DNA of 64,000 nt from assembly GCA_002633005.1 (NCBI GenBank), contig NMRA01000383.1, positions 91,586 through 155,585 on the forward strand, read 5' to 3'. Positions within the stretch are counted from its first letter, which is position 1. The number at the start of each line of letters is the position of its first letter. Source of the stretch: Phoronis australis (lineage: Eukaryota > Phoronida > Phoronidae). Shown piece after piece: positions 26,101 to 41,100 of the stretch. A program made the translations under genes and the position numbers. Below the pieces are notes generated by a model. That model searched no databases, was not told the DNA's origin, and saw nothing but the letters and a program-made list of their open reading frames with translations.

Positions 26101-29100
26101 TATTTTACACTTCAAATTAGAACCATAATTACATACCTCTAAGCACTATGTAAACAATGATACATCATTATTATAATGGTACAAACATTACACCCAGACC
26201 AGTGTCAACACCATGTACCAACATTACACCCAGACCAGTGTCAGTACCACGTGATTATCTCCGTGTGCTAGTTCAAACTTTTGTCCACAAATACGCTGGC
26301 ACATCACCATGGCATGATACAATTAAAACAAGTTTCAACATTAATGACCAACTTGCTTAATCATTAAAGGCTTCAAATAAAATATCTCTTCAGTACCAAG
26401 ATCTCTTGATCCAAACTGAAGCAAGCAATCTCTCCATTAGCTGATTACTGTCCCACCCCTTCTGTACAGAATAGACCGACCCACTCATGTCAGCTGTTGG
26501 TATACACATCAAGGCATAGCTGAAATATTATACATCAACACATACAATCAAACTGTAATCCTCTACTGCTCATCCACTCCACAAATCCTTACATAACACT
26601 GGTTCACATAATCCCTATCCAGGGTACAGGGACCATAATTAACTACACCACCTTGTTGTGCAATCAGTTATTAATTGCAGACATCCTTGTGACCCTGAGA
26701 TCACCAGATGAGTCAGTGTAAAGCCCTCTCGACACACTAACATTTTCTCCAGTATAACACCACTTCACTTAGGCTTTGTACATGACAATCAAGAGTCGAA
26801 CAAAAATCGTAGAGAAACCAAGAAAGTTGTTTTCAACTGACAAGTCGAATACGACCATTTAGCTGGAAACACCTGTCCCTATGCATTTGACAGTTGATTA
26901 CTAAGTCATTAATAACTGACCAGAGTGACAGCTGGACACCTATAAAAATAAAAATAACTTAGTTTCAGACAATTGTTGCTAAAATTACCATTTTTTCTAA
27001 TTTTCAGAGGCTTGCTACAAACACCCAATCAATACCAAATATTGTTTTTTAACAACTATAATGTATATATTGTACAGAAAGTAAAGCAAAACTTCCTGAA
27101 AACTTAATTCTACTGAGAAATGAAATTTCACTTGTTCACCATGTAGTATCTCAAACTGAAGAGTTTTCACAGTACATGTTGTTTTGAATCTGAACAGTAG
27201 TTCAATCCCACCTCACTATACTGTACATACCAACACCTTTATGACAATTGACATAAAAACAGCCTTGAGGTAAAAAGTCACCAAACAATGGAGCAAATAA
27301 CTTGATTATTGCTTTAAAATTTAATAGACACTACTTTCATTCCTTTTCAAGAGACTGTTAGTCAACTTTAACACATGTGAAACTTAGACTATTCACATCC
27401 TTTATTTATCATATTCGTTGGCATGGTAACATGTGGTGGTTGAAATATGCAAGTTGAACAAAAATTATCAACCATTATTTGCTTTACTGTTATGTAGAAG
27501 TATTGATTTTAACTCAGTATAAATATATATTTTCTAAAAATAGAAAGCTGTCAGTTTTTTTACTTTGTACCAATCAACTATTAATTGAGTCACAAGATCA
27601 CGCCTTTTAGTAAAACTTCTATATACCTTCAGTATTCAATGTCCAATGAAATAATTACATGTCAAACATTAAAAATGTTGTTTTCAAAAGTATAAGTAAC
27701 ACAAAAATGATAAAATAATAAAACAGATCCATTGCCTTGATGTAGCACTACAGGTGTACATAGCTTAGGGCCACACAAAAAGAATTATTTCACACATGAA
27801 AGTTTATTATGCTTTGTGTAGAGGAGATATACTATAATATACGACCCATAATACTGTAACATATGACCTATAAAACATGGCCTGAACAACAGGCCAGGAC
27901 ACACAGTAGATATTTCCTTTATCTTTTCTATTAGCTACACTGATAACGGTCACAGTAGCCAAATAACATATCTCATTTTTATCGCACCATGCTTGCAAAT
28001 TCAAACAGTAGTAAAACTGTGAAAAAACATTGAAAATAAAAAAGTAAAAGGTTGGATTTCCATTTCAGAATTGTCCATAAACCTAACAAGAGCAATACCA
28101 AACAAAAGTGAAAAGTGCCAACGACATACTTCTAAGGGTGTTCACTAGTATCAAAAACTGGTTAATAGGTGGCACAAAATAGGTCAAACTCATTTGAAAA
28201 TGGGAAGGCCTTGTCATTTCCCTAATAGAAACCTATTTATTAAATTCCATAATTATTAAATTTCATAAAGAATCTGTCCAGGAACTTCAAAGAAGAAGAG
28301 GCCAACAAAAAATAGAACAGTCGTTATGAGGCACAGCTGAAGTTGGATCGGTATGAAACAAGTCATCAGTTGCTACATTCATAAGAATAAATTTTCACAA
28401 AGATCTTGCACGGGGTTCAGGAAATGTAGTTGTGGAAGCAAACAAAAACAAATTGCCATTAGGGGGAGCTACAGTTGCCGGAACTGTCAGAAAAATTTAC
28501 ACCAATTGTGTTGTTGTCAATAGGAAAACATCTGCAAGGGGTTTAGAAGACACAGCAGCAAAGGATAGATACCTAGACAGAGATGAACGCAATATACATT
28601 CACATATGTAAAGGTGGTGGCATTAAAAGTGACAAATGACATCATATCAATGGACTCAACAACTGACTGCTGTTTGAATAGCAAAAACTCGTATGTGAGT
28701 TGTAAGATACAAGTCAACCAATCCAGACTCAAGGTAGTGCCACCAAGGTGACTGTTCAGTAAACTGGTATATGACAATTTGAACTTCTGGCCGATTGAAA
28801 TGTTACGACAATGTCAAAACGTTAGTTTAAGCTCGTTTGCATTCTTTATTATTTCAACTAATACCTGACAACATCATTTTCATAATTCCAAATAGAAGCA
28901 CCTACGGGTTTTTTATCATAGTTACTATCACCATCACAGGACTTCTTTGTCAAGTCTGATACAATGACCTCAATGTATGAACTTTAACCTCGACTGTGAC
29001 CCCCTTGGTTTCAGTAATTGGTCAAAGCATCCCCAACAACTGCTGCCTGGACCCTTTTAACCCACCTCCAATGATACCGTAGAGAGTGATAAGACTCTTG

Positions 29101-32100
29101 GCATGACAACAACTTTATACTGATCTTGTAACCAATCGTTGCTGCAGCTGTGAACCAACTTTAACATTCACAAGGATGATAAGTAAAACAGCTGGCCAGT
29201 GTGCAGGTTCACCTCTCCTCAACAAATTACTGCCAGCTTTAACACACATACTTGTCATTAATGACTTAAGGAGTGGAGATAGTGCACAAAAACTAGTGGT
29301 GATCCAGGCCTTATCCCCCTTACCCCTATTTGCTCCTTCCTGCTACCCTCATATCCAAATCTCCATGCCAGTCTCTCTCAAAAGAAATAACTTAGTTGAA
29401 CTAATTTTTGTTTTTGATAATATAAATTCAAACTCATATATAGTGCATACTACAATAAGAACATACTAACTTAGGATACAAAATGGAAGCAAATTGCACT
29501 TCATTTTCTCATGTTTTGATGACGTAGATATACAGCACCAAAATAATTCTTTGACATTTCGTAGTTCTCTGCTAAAGCTACCAAAATACAGTAATTGAAA
29601 AGTTGCAGGCACATACAACAATATTAGAAATTATAGGATAATGAAAAGTCAGCAACTTTGGCGATTATTTTAGTCCAAATAGGTGAAATTTTACCACAAT
29701 ATAAAATCAATAGGTCCACCACCCCTCAACAGTTCCTATAGTCGTGTGTGATCATGGTACACAGACAATTTTCTAGTTGTACCTAAGCAAAGCATGAACA
29801 TTTTTAATAAAAGAAATTGCCCAATAATCTTACACAAGATAACCAATGCAAGTACACTGTCAGTGTTGTAGTGGGGCGTAGGCGTACGTAAGCATAGCCA
29901 ACCACCTTTTGGCATTTAGACGCAGCGCCTACGCACCGTAAGTTACGTTATGGTGTTCAAGGTGACACAGTGGGCATTGGGCCCCTACTCACCTCAAATT
30001 TTACCACTACAGCACTGCACACTGTACTTACTTGAAATCAAATTTATGTGGTCACTATAGTGTGGTACTAAAGTTTCAAGGTTAAGAAATTCTGGCCACT
30101 TGTATTTGAAGCCAGAAACAAATCAGCAAATAAAAGAGAACAAGAGAACAATGCCACACACACACACAGGCCCAGTAAACGTGTGTCATTCAAATAGCAC
30201 AAAGTTGACTATCTCACATCACAGCACAGAGATGTCAGACAATGTGTGTGGCTGTTGTACATGACTGAGACAACTAGTGACACCAATTGACAGGACAACA
30301 CAACCGGGTGTATGTCACAGTTTATTTTAAATCAAAATAGTATGGATTCAACGGTTTCATTGGATACCACAAGTCTGAGTAGTACAAAGAACCATCATAT
30401 AATAAACTTTATCAACTCTTTTAACACAAGTATACACAATAAGTAGGTCTCTAGAAACTAGTAATGATTTGGTAAACTGTTTGGTTTATTTATAGAAACA
30501 GTCTTGACATGGTCAATGTCAGTTTGTTATGTCTTCTCCTGAAAAAGTGTTTAATAAACACTCATGCTAATGTCAAAACCATGCATAAGACAAGGCTGAA
30601 AAACTGTGACCTTCAAGTCAAAAAAGACAAGGGCAAAAGACTGAAGACAAGTACAGTAGCCTTAGGTACGGTAGCCTTCGCTGTGAAATAGAGAACATGG
30701 CTTGTTCAAGCTTTCAGATGAATTAACAAAATTTGTGTCAAAAGAAATCACAACATGCATCACATGTTTAGTAAATATTATTCTTCTTAGTAAGGCTGTT
30801 CCAAGTAATAATTCAAGGTGATATTTACCTTAAGATTAAGAAGGGTCTTATCTGATAGGTTAGTGAATTCAGCTAAATATCTACCGAAATTAAGACAAAA
30901 GAAAAGTAGATATTTCGAAAGCGGAAAGCCTGCAGCTTTTGATTTTTGACTTTACCCAATTGTGTTGTTGGTTGGGTCACCATGGTTACATTACCAAACT
31001 AGAGGTATCAACAACATAACCAAATTTCGCTCGACTTAAATATTCAAGATGAAATTCATTACACTTTTCTAAGTTATCATTTCTACTAATCATGAAATTA
31101 ATATCATTTCATAGCTACTCATGCAAAAGTAGATCATTTTACAAACAACTCCTAATAGCATTTTGCAGAACAGCGCCAAAACAGAAGGTGCTTCCCATGC
31201 ATCAGCCATTCCAGAGATATGGTAATCCTGTCTTAGTCAAATGTGCACATTTTTCTAGTGTCCCAACATAACCTTATGTATGCTCATGAATGCCACAAAA
31301 ATTAGATGGCTGACTCAAGAGGCTTAAAAATAAACTAACAAACATACAAAACTAAAAAGATAGTCAAACTTGAAGGATTTGTGCCTGTTGATTACCATGA
31401 CAACAGTCATCAACAGCATAGGAACACAACGAACTTTTCTCATCCCATTTTGCTCAACCTACATTTATTCTAACAAAACAACAGTCGTTGCCGCTCTGTT
31501 TACTTATCCTACCCCCTATCATCACTACCCATACACCAAGCCAGCTCTATTTACTTATCCCACCCCCCATCATCCATACCCACACACCAAGCCAGCTCAA
31601 CCAAAAACACATGACAGGACAGTATCGCATATTTACCTCTTTTAAGTTCAAACTTTTAGTCTCCCCAACAGCCTGGCTTTATCAGACAACTACGATGCTA
31701 GCTCAACAACTGCCTTCAACAAGAGGTGAGCAGAGATCAGTTTTAAAGTGTTAGCCACTATTACTGGCACACAAAGACTAAAGTTTACATTGCCTATCAG
31801 TACTGATATATACACATACAGTATGGCTAATCACTCTAATCAATTACATAGCCTCAATACACAATCGAGAGGTCAGGGGTCAGGAGAGGGTTCATGACAT
31901 GGGAGCCACCAAGCCAGGCAGCCAATGAGTGAACTGAATGCCTGCAGGTAATCACTTAAGTGGAATTCTGTGTTTGACCTTTGACAGGCACTGCTGTAAT
32001 TTATGGTGTGTGGAAAGAGTTATCTGATGTTTATAACAGAAGAGGTTATTGTAAGATAGAAGCTATGTAGTAAGAGGTCCCTAGACTGAGTCAGCTTTGC

Positions 32101-35100
32101 AACATAGGTATTCTTTGTACATTAATCTGGAGATGTTGTTTTCACATTTTTCAGCCCCCTCCATGTGTTTACGTCTCACATATAAAGATTGCCCATGATT
32201 GAGTTGACATATTTCTGTGCAATTGCCACAAAATTTTGTGAAAAATGACACGTTATTGAAATTAACGACTTCATGCACATTTTATCATTATCAATCAAAA
32301 AGTATTGTCTGATCCATTCTAACAAGCACAAATGAACAATACTGGTCAATTTGAAAAAATAAAATGAGCAAAATAGAAGTAAAAAATCGAACTTCTTAAA
32401 AAGTACAATGTCACCTAGTGGCCAAATATAAAACTACTTTCAATTACATAAACCTGGATCAGTTTGACTTTTATTTCCAACAAGTAATGATTACAGGCGC
32501 TCAAGACAACGGAAAGGGCAGGGAAAGGGTGGCGACACCTTTTGACAAAATACATGAAAATCTAGGAACTGTGGGTAAACAGAGCAGAAAGGAAAAAGAC
32601 GAGCAGCCCACAGTTTTGGAAAAGTTGTCACCGACTTGTATCAGGGACGATCACTACGTATCACAATCAGGGCACACCATAAAGCCATAGAGAGGTACAA
32701 AGGAGGCCCGGATCCAGGACCGAAGTTAATCGTTCCCACTGAGTGCAACTCTCCAAAACATTGATGCGTTGACGTTAGTATGAAAGGACCTTTAAAGTCC
32801 AAATAAAATTGTATTATGTTTAGCTACTACAAATGAACTGCTCTTTCTGTACAACAAACACACAAAAGAAACATTTCCAAGATATCAAGAAACACTAAAC
32901 ATTAAGCAAGTTATTCACTTTGCAAATACATGTTAGTGTCTATCTTTTGTCATTGACAGATTCAAGTTGAACATCTTTTGAGCAATTATATTTATTTGTA
33001 TTCATTTTTTACGATACATTTTATTTAACCTTCTTCCCTGAGCCATGATAGAAATAAGACTTTAGCTATCTCATCCAAGCTGCACCTGTTTTGTTTTTAT
33101 TGCATTTATTTCTACTTGTACGAGATAAATTAATAAATTGGTTAAATAATAAATGGATTATTACTTATCACAAATACTAATCAATAATTCCTGTACTTTG
33201 TTATGTAATCTTTTTTGAATGTTTGCAAAATTAAAGAGCTAAGAAACAGTATCGTATTTCATCACATGACTGCCTAAAAATGATATAACAGGGTAGGGTT
33301 AAAAAACGCTAGGACCTCGCTAGAAAAGCAAGACTTCACGAGATTACGCAAGTTCATGCAGTCAGCTAGTGAACTTTACCTGGATCTCCAGCATTGGGTC
33401 ATAAGAGAATCCCCCAGAACACGCCATTATCCATGTTACAACAATGACAGCTGCCAACACTTATTTCACAGCACCTAAAGCCATCCATTCTCAAGAACTA
33501 TCATTCATTTTGTACAGGGGACACTGACCACAACAGTTCACATAACATTGAAGTAGTAACTAATATAAGTCCTGTTGAAGTCCTGTTACAGCCATGGGAT
33601 TCCTCAGTCAGCATATAAGCCAATGACATAGTTTCCAGTGCCCTCTATTGGTCAACGTGTGTATCACTCTAACCCATGGAAACATTTTGTCCCGCTGACT
33701 AAGATCCCACCATTCAATATTCATTTGCATTAACTCAAACATTTCATAAAAGAGTTTTACATGAACATCTTCACTTTATGCACTTTCATTTGTTCAACTC
33801 AAAGTCTATTTGAAAATTTGCTATCTCATTTGAAGTTTAGATAAAGAATGAAGAGAGGGCTGGAGATTCAGAGAACAACCAACAAAATAACATCAACGAG
33901 GGAGGTCACCATAGTTTCCAATGTAAATGGCAAATAAAACCATTTCATAGATGGATGGTGGGCTGATAACATGTAAAGCAATGACTTGCACATTCATGAC
34001 ATTATAAACAGGGGCAGATCCAAGATTTTGAGTTGGAGGGGAGGGGCCAGGAGCAGAGTATTAGCCAGGATTTTCCGTCAGACATTCGCACTCCCAAACT
34101 GACAAATGGAATCTGGGAGAATTCTATGGGGGGGCCATAGCCCCCTTGGCCCCCTTCTAAATCCGCCACTGGTAAAAGCTGGAGTTTGCAACAGCAAATA
34201 TCTCAGTTACTAATATTGTATCTGGATTATGATACGCTACAATACATTAGTCTTAAGCTTTTTATCAATTTTTAGAGCTATCATTAATGGGTTTTGAAAT
34301 AAAGAATTAAGAGCTGGTTACACTGACAATACATGTTACGGTCTTTTCCCACCACCCATGAATTCGAACCACTGAGGTTATCTGCCAAGTTCATTTGTAG
34401 CTTTAGTAGTTAACAGGCATTGGAGGTTATCACTAGGTGGCGCTATCAGCCGTAATATGACCTTCACCACTGTCACTACAATGACCCCACAGTAGCCATG
34501 CCTTGACCCTTCACTGTTAAATCTATCTGCATACTGTGAAGGAAATTTGAGCTGTTAACTTTGATTCCAGGCTAAATTTAAGGGTTCCCGCCAGGGACTC
34601 ATCTAGGATTAGAAAATTGGGGGTCCAAATTCGTGAGACTGACGACTCGTGCAAAGCGCAAATCTGAGGCGCGCAGCGCTGATGGGGGGGNNNNNNNNNN
34701 NNNNNNNNNNNNNNNNNNNNNNNNNNNNNNNNNNNNNNNNNNNNNNNNNNNNNNNNNNNNNNNNNNNNNNNNNNNNNNNNNNNNNNNNNNNNNNNNNNNN
34801 NNNNNNNNNNNNNNNNNNNNNNNNNNNNNNNNNNNNNNNNNNNNNNNNNNNNNNNNNNNNNNNNNNNNNNNNNNNNNNNNNNNNNNNNNNNNNNNNNNNN
34901 NNNNNNNNNNNNNNNNNNNNNNNNNNNNNNNNNNNNNNNNNNNNNNNNNNNNNNNNNNNNNNNNNNNNNNNNNNNNNNNNNNNNNNNNNNNNNNNNNNNN
35001 NNNNNNNNNNNNNNNNNNNNNNNNNNNNNNNNNNNNNNNNNNNNNNNNNNNNNNNNNNNNNNNNNNNNNNNNNNNNNNNNNNNNNNNNNNNNNNNNNNNN

Positions 35101-38100
35101 NNNNNNNNNNNNNNNNNNNNNNNNNNNNNNNNNNNNNNNNNNNNNNNNNNNNNNNNNNNNNNNNNNNNNNNNNNNNNNNNNNNNNNNNNNNNNNNNNNNN
35201 NNNNNNNNNNNNNNNNNNNNNNNNNNNNNNNNNNNNNNNNNNNNNNNNNNNNNNNNNNNNNNNNNNNNNNNNNNNNNNNNNNNNNNNNNNNNNNNNNNNN
35301 NNNNNNNNNNNNNNNNNNNNNNNNNNNNNNNNNNNNNNNNNNNNNNNNNNNNNNNNNNNNNNNNNNNNNNNNNNNNNNNNNNNNNNNNNNNNNNNNNNNN
35401 NNNNNNNNNNNNNNNNNNNNNNNNNNNNNNNNNNNNNNNNNNNNNNNNNNNNNNNNNNNNNNNNNNNNNNNNNNNNNNNNNNNNGATATAGCGTTATCCA
35501 GGCTCTCAATGATTGATTGATATAGCGTTATCCAGCCTCTCAATGATTGATTGATATAGCATTATCCAGCTTCTCAATGATTGATTGATATAGCGTTATC
35601 CAGGCTCTCAATGATTGATTGATATAGCGTTATCCAGCCTCTCAATGATTGATTGATATAGCATTATCCAGCTTCTCAATGATTGACTGATATAGCGTTA
35701 TCCAGGCTCTCAATGATTGATTGATATAGCGTTATCCAGCCTCTCAATGATTGATTGATATAGCATTATCCAGCTTCTCAATGCTCAATCGAGATCAAAG
35801 ATATTGCATGAGGTAAAACCAGAAAAAATGAAGGACTATTATATAGAAATCTTCATGAAGTCAATGTACTTCCAAAATTTATATTGTGTGCAACGCTAAT
35901 TAATGAATATAGGAACAATCCAACTCACAAGACTTTTTTGTTGCGAAATCTGTACTGCGTCCTTCCCAACCACGAATGTGGTATCGGACCACCTCGTTGA
36001 CAGGATGTTTATCAATTGCTTGAGTTGCATAAGTTGAAACAGGCAGGAGTTTGCATTTAGATTTATCTAACTTTGCTGCATCTTCAACCAACTTTGATGA
36101 CAATCATATGGCAGCAGGTTAGTTTCAAAAAGCAGTAGGTATTTTTACGACAAGTATAAGTTGTATACTTAGCTACTTGAATATACAAGATATTTAGAAA
36201 ACCTGATTCAACATTTGCATCAGCAACTCGCCTTGCACCAAATTTATTGAACATTGGGTCTGTGGGGTTCAACTTTGAAGGTCATAGGTGACCAGGGTGA
36301 CTGTCTGGCTCAGGTTAAGTGTCCAATTTCTTGAAATTTCCGATTTAAGTGTCCAACTCTGAGTTCCCCCCTTCCCCACCCCTAGATTTCCAGGCTTGAT
36401 AATTTATGAGCCTAAGGCATTAACCTGAATGTTGAGGGTATAAGCAAGTTAGCTCGTCTTCCATGTTCACTAAAACTGAGAGACACTGTAGATATAGTAC
36501 TTAGGATAGGGGTGTCTAATTCTGAACATGTTAATGGCACGCTAATGTTATGAGAAACTGCTCTTTTAGTCTTTGGAGAGTAGAAAGGTAGAACACAGTT
36601 GACTTCCTGTACCAGATGAGTAAACCATCAATCTGAGACATTCTGCATCAATAAGCCAATAAAGGCATGATTCGTCTGATTTAGTATATCAGACCACCAT
36701 TAGGAATGAGAGTCAACAAGCAAATCTAATTTGCCGTTTTACCACAAAAGATGTGTGTGTGTTTCCCCAGATTTTCTCCTGCAATCAATAATTAGGACTT
36801 GTGCATGTTTGTGTAAAGACAAGATGGATTATGTTGATAGGTGTTCTGTGCTTTCCCATACACACCCCTTGATGAGCTGAATCCTTCAAAACTGAATTGA
36901 AATGGCGTTTTCAAGACAGCAACAAAACAACATACATCACAATTAGTGAATATCGAAATGTCAAAAAACGCATTACTCTTATTTGCTAGGATTGCAGGTT
37001 TGACAATAAATTTTAGTAATCTTCAGGAACTGGTAAAGTCTTTTATTTTTTATAAAACACACAAAGACCAAAATAAATGTTTTTCTATTTTCAAGTTTTA
37101 TACCATAACTCTATGTTCAGATGACATGTGAAGCTCTACGCACAGATGACATGTGAAGCTCAATGTTCAGATGACATGTGAAGCTCTATGTTCAGATGAC
37201 ATGTGAAAAAGTGGGCATTCACAACAAAGTTAAAGGGCTTTGAAATTATTTCTGTCCCAACTGATGAGACATTACATCATCATTACATAATCACGGAGTA
37301 TTTTGTATTGAGTGAGAAAACAGCAAAGTTCAGGAGGTTCTACAATATTACAAATTATCAGCTGTTGCAAGACTTCTAATGTGCAGAAATCAAGTTATGG
37401 CCACTCTCTCAGCCCACAGTAGTTTTGTGGTTCTCAACACAAACAACTAAAGTGGAATACCCAGTAATACATTCTCTTTCTTTGCACAGAATGCATCTTC
37501 AGTAGTACAAGACAGGAGTGTTACCTAACACACTCACCTAAAGCATACCCACCCCCTCCACATCATGTGAACACTCACCTAAAGCATACCCACCCCCCTC
37601 CACATCATGTGAACACTCACCTAAAGCATACTCACCCCCCTCCACATCATGTGAACACTCACCTAAAGCATACCCACCCCCCTCCACATCATGTGAACAC
37701 TCACCTAAAGCATACCTACCCCCCTCCACATCATGTGAACACTCACCTAAAGCATACCTACCCCCTACTCATCATGAGAATTGTTTGTTATTACACACAC
37801 TAACCATCCAGGAATCTGTAATGGCCTGGCTCTAATGTAACAACACTGTTAGTCAACCTACCATAAGTATGCTGTCTATCCACTATCCAAACAACAGTTG
37901 AACTTTTTTATTAAGTGCAAATTACCTCGTTAGTTTACTCAGTTTGACCTGTGATCCCTAGCCCCATGTAGCCTTTGTTTAGATTCACAATAACTTTTGA
38001 CCACAGGATCATCTCCATGGTACACCCCACATTTCCGCAATGTTAGCATTTTTGCAATATGACAAAATGTCAACACATGTTATTAATCTGCCAACCAAAT

Positions 38101-41100
38101 TATTGTAACAAGCTAGAAATTGTGATCTCCCACAAAACAGCAACACCACAGACTGGAAACTGGCAGCAAAACAAAGTAAACACTACTGTTTATTGGGAAT
38201 AGGCGGCAGAATGACTCCTCCTTTTAGCTGTAAATACAGTAATAAGCATGCACCCTCTTAGATGCAAGTAACAAGTTCTTGTCTGTTCACACAAAAGCTT
38301 TTACCTGGATAACCAGTCTTGTGAACTTGCAATGATTGTTGTGTGACCATCACACATCATACAGCTGGCCAAGATCAACAATTTCATGCGAAAACGTTTG
38401 AGTGTTTGAAGCAAAGTCAGGCTTGATTTGACTATCCGCAGGTCACTACTAGGACAGATTGTTTGGTAAAAATGCCAAGTCTCCACAAAGTTGCAGATCA
38501 AAGTTTAACAGGAAGTAAATGGATAGGAGACGAAATTGTTCAGCAAAAAACCAACTGGCATTGCCTGACTATTACACACGGGGTAGGACCCACACAAGAG
38601 CAAAATGACCACCACACTACCTGACAGGACCACCTCAGTACCTGAAAGGACCACCTCAGTACCTGACAGGACCACCTCAGTACCTGAAAGGACCACCACA
38701 GTACCACAACAGTACTTGTTAGTATCCCTACAATACCTGACAATACCACCACAGTACCCCACAGTACCTGACAGTACCACCACAGTACCTGATAGTACCC
38801 CGTAGTAACTGAGAGTACCACCACAGTACCCAACAGTACCACAACAGTACCTGACAGAACCACCACAGTACCCGACAGTACCACCAGAGAACCCTACAGT
38901 ACCACCACAGTACCCTACAGTACCACCACAGTACCCAACAGTACCACCACAGTATCCTACAATACTACCACAGAACCTGATGCCATTTGCCATAATATGC
39001 AGATAATCGCATTGTAAAACAGGCAAGTACGGCGTAGTTGCCTGCCCTACTCTAAGGTTTTTCCCCCGACTTTGGCAATACCATTTGGCGATCTGGGAAT
39101 TTTGCCAGGTCAAATTCGGTGTCATGGCGTTTTGTTAAGCCTCGATTCCTGAAAGTGGTCATCTGTCAACAGCATTGAACAACAATCACAATTTCCAAAA
39201 CAGCACAATATTTCTATCTCTCTCTCTAGTCATTCAAACTTAAGCAGTCCCAGTCAATCAGTGTCACATGAAAGAATTTCTTATGAAAACTAATTTTTAG
39301 ACTGTACTTCAATCATTGTTGGACATATGGTGCCATTATCAAACTGATGAGTTTCATTCTTCAAGATGGAAGACTAGGAAATATAGAAGAATTAATTTAA
39401 AGACAATAGCCCCGGGCTGTTGGTGGATATTGTAACCCTGGGCTGTTGGTGGGTATTGTAAAAAGACCTACTTCCCGAACCATCAAAACACCAGAACTGC
39501 ATAAAGCTAAGACCTATTAATTATAGACGAGCGTTAATTTTACATAAAATCGATAGCACTATTTACTTTAGCTATGCACCACTGTTTGTAGGTGATAGAA
39601 ACTAATACAGGTACAAGGTCATGGCTCAAGTTCAACTCAATAGTTAATAGACAAACAAATACGTAGCCATCTTTAGGAACTAAATGTGAATAACTAGGCT
39701 TTAACAAAACAAAAATAACAAACAAGAAACCAATTAATTGTTGACAAACTGACACTGTTTACATGAAGGAACCTTTCTTGAAAAGTGTGTGAAACACCTT
39801 TTCTGGGGAAGAATATTTAACAGTTTCAGGAAAATTGGAAAGTAAACTATTAGTTAGAGTATATAGGACAACGTGTATTTAAGAATGGATGAAGGAATAT
39901 TCTTGATTTAGTATCACATCTTTAACCTTATGAGTGGTGTCAAATGCAGTATGTAAAAGTGAGGACCTACAGATACAAACCAGTAGGTTGTACTGCAAAG
40001 TACTCGCAGTACAGTTTGAGTTAGATAATGATTTCTCTTGATTAATTAAGAGTACTATGCAATATTCATCACCAACAAGGGTTTAATTAACAGGTATTCG
40101 TGTAATTACATAGTGAAATGGCAACTAACTGTGGTATGCAACGGAAAGTCAGTACATTTAGCAACCAAATACTAATTGACAATCAATGTATCAGTTACAA
40201 ACTGTCGCCACAGACAGGCAAATATGATCAATAAACATGAGTGGTGCAGCAATGCAATCATTATCTGCTGTTGGAAAAGTTAGCAAGCAGCTGTGTAGAT
40301 AGAGAGGACAGACAGTACCTGGGGAGGGCCTTATCACATGATGATGTCCATCTGTGGACAAATTAACAGAACAGAAATATAACCAGCATTTATGCATTTA
40401 ATGACATCACACTGAACAAAGCCTAAAGAGGTCAAATGGTCAAATGTTTCACTACTAGAGTTAGACAAAACTTTTCACAGTTGGTGCACACCTATAAAAT
40501 AAAATGTCATTAATCTGAGCCTCCAGAGGGAACTCCATTGTTTTTTGTCAGAGTGTAGAGGTGGGAAACCAGGGAAACCACTTTTAGAAAGTTAATACTA
40601 TGAAAGGAACCTTTTACATGTGTCACCCTTCAAAAGTGCCTTCAATGGCCACTTCAAAACAATGGACTGTTGTTACTCTTAACACAACTTCAGACTGTCC
40701 CCATGAAAATTGAATAAGAACTTTTTGCATTTAGCAAAACATTAAACCTCTCAAATTCAATTTGAAAAATGAACCCTTTTGTTGGAAAATTGCAGGAAAA
40801 GGCCAAGGTGTAAACACCACATAAGTACTCCCTCAGACCTCAGTATGGTGTTTGGTCAAGAGTAATTCTCCATAAAAACAATTATAAATCTCAGCACTTC
40901 TAGAGTTTTCAGTCTAGCAACCTCGCTTTAAATGAATCAAAAAAATGCTCAACTGATGTTTAATGGCACCTATATTTCAAAAACAAGGTTTACGATGTCA
41001 CAGACTTTTCTGGATTTTCCTTTTTGCTGAGAAAAATGATAAAATTCAAACAAAATTTCAAACCTATAGTGTGCTACATAGATGAAGATTTACTGAAAAT

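Noticed and set aside
32418-32690. 90-codon plus-strand frame with a charged, coding-like C-terminal half
   Set aside because: No family resemblance, no convincing exon borders, and it lies within a long intron of the opposite strand.
33380-33427. Possible short first exon on the minus strand ([16 protein letters not shown] then GTAAAG)
   Set aside because: The donor is good, but it exits in phase 0, which does not fit GSE1 exon 2. Seventeen-codon frames with a donor arise often by chance.
34523-35543. Long open frames of 280-328 codons on both strands
   Set aside because: They consist almost wholly of gap bases (n) and are not coding evidence.
35900-36272. Two minus-strand segments with coding-like composition ([39 protein letters not shown])
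   Set aside because: I could not find a pair of splice sites that joins them in phase, and I do not recognise the protein. It could be a decayed pseudogene; a protein database search with both peptides would decide.
38505-39125. 206-codon minus-strand frame rich in Gly, Tyr and Cys
   Set aside because: It translates the GTACC-ACCACA minisatellite; repeat periodicity explains the lack of stops.
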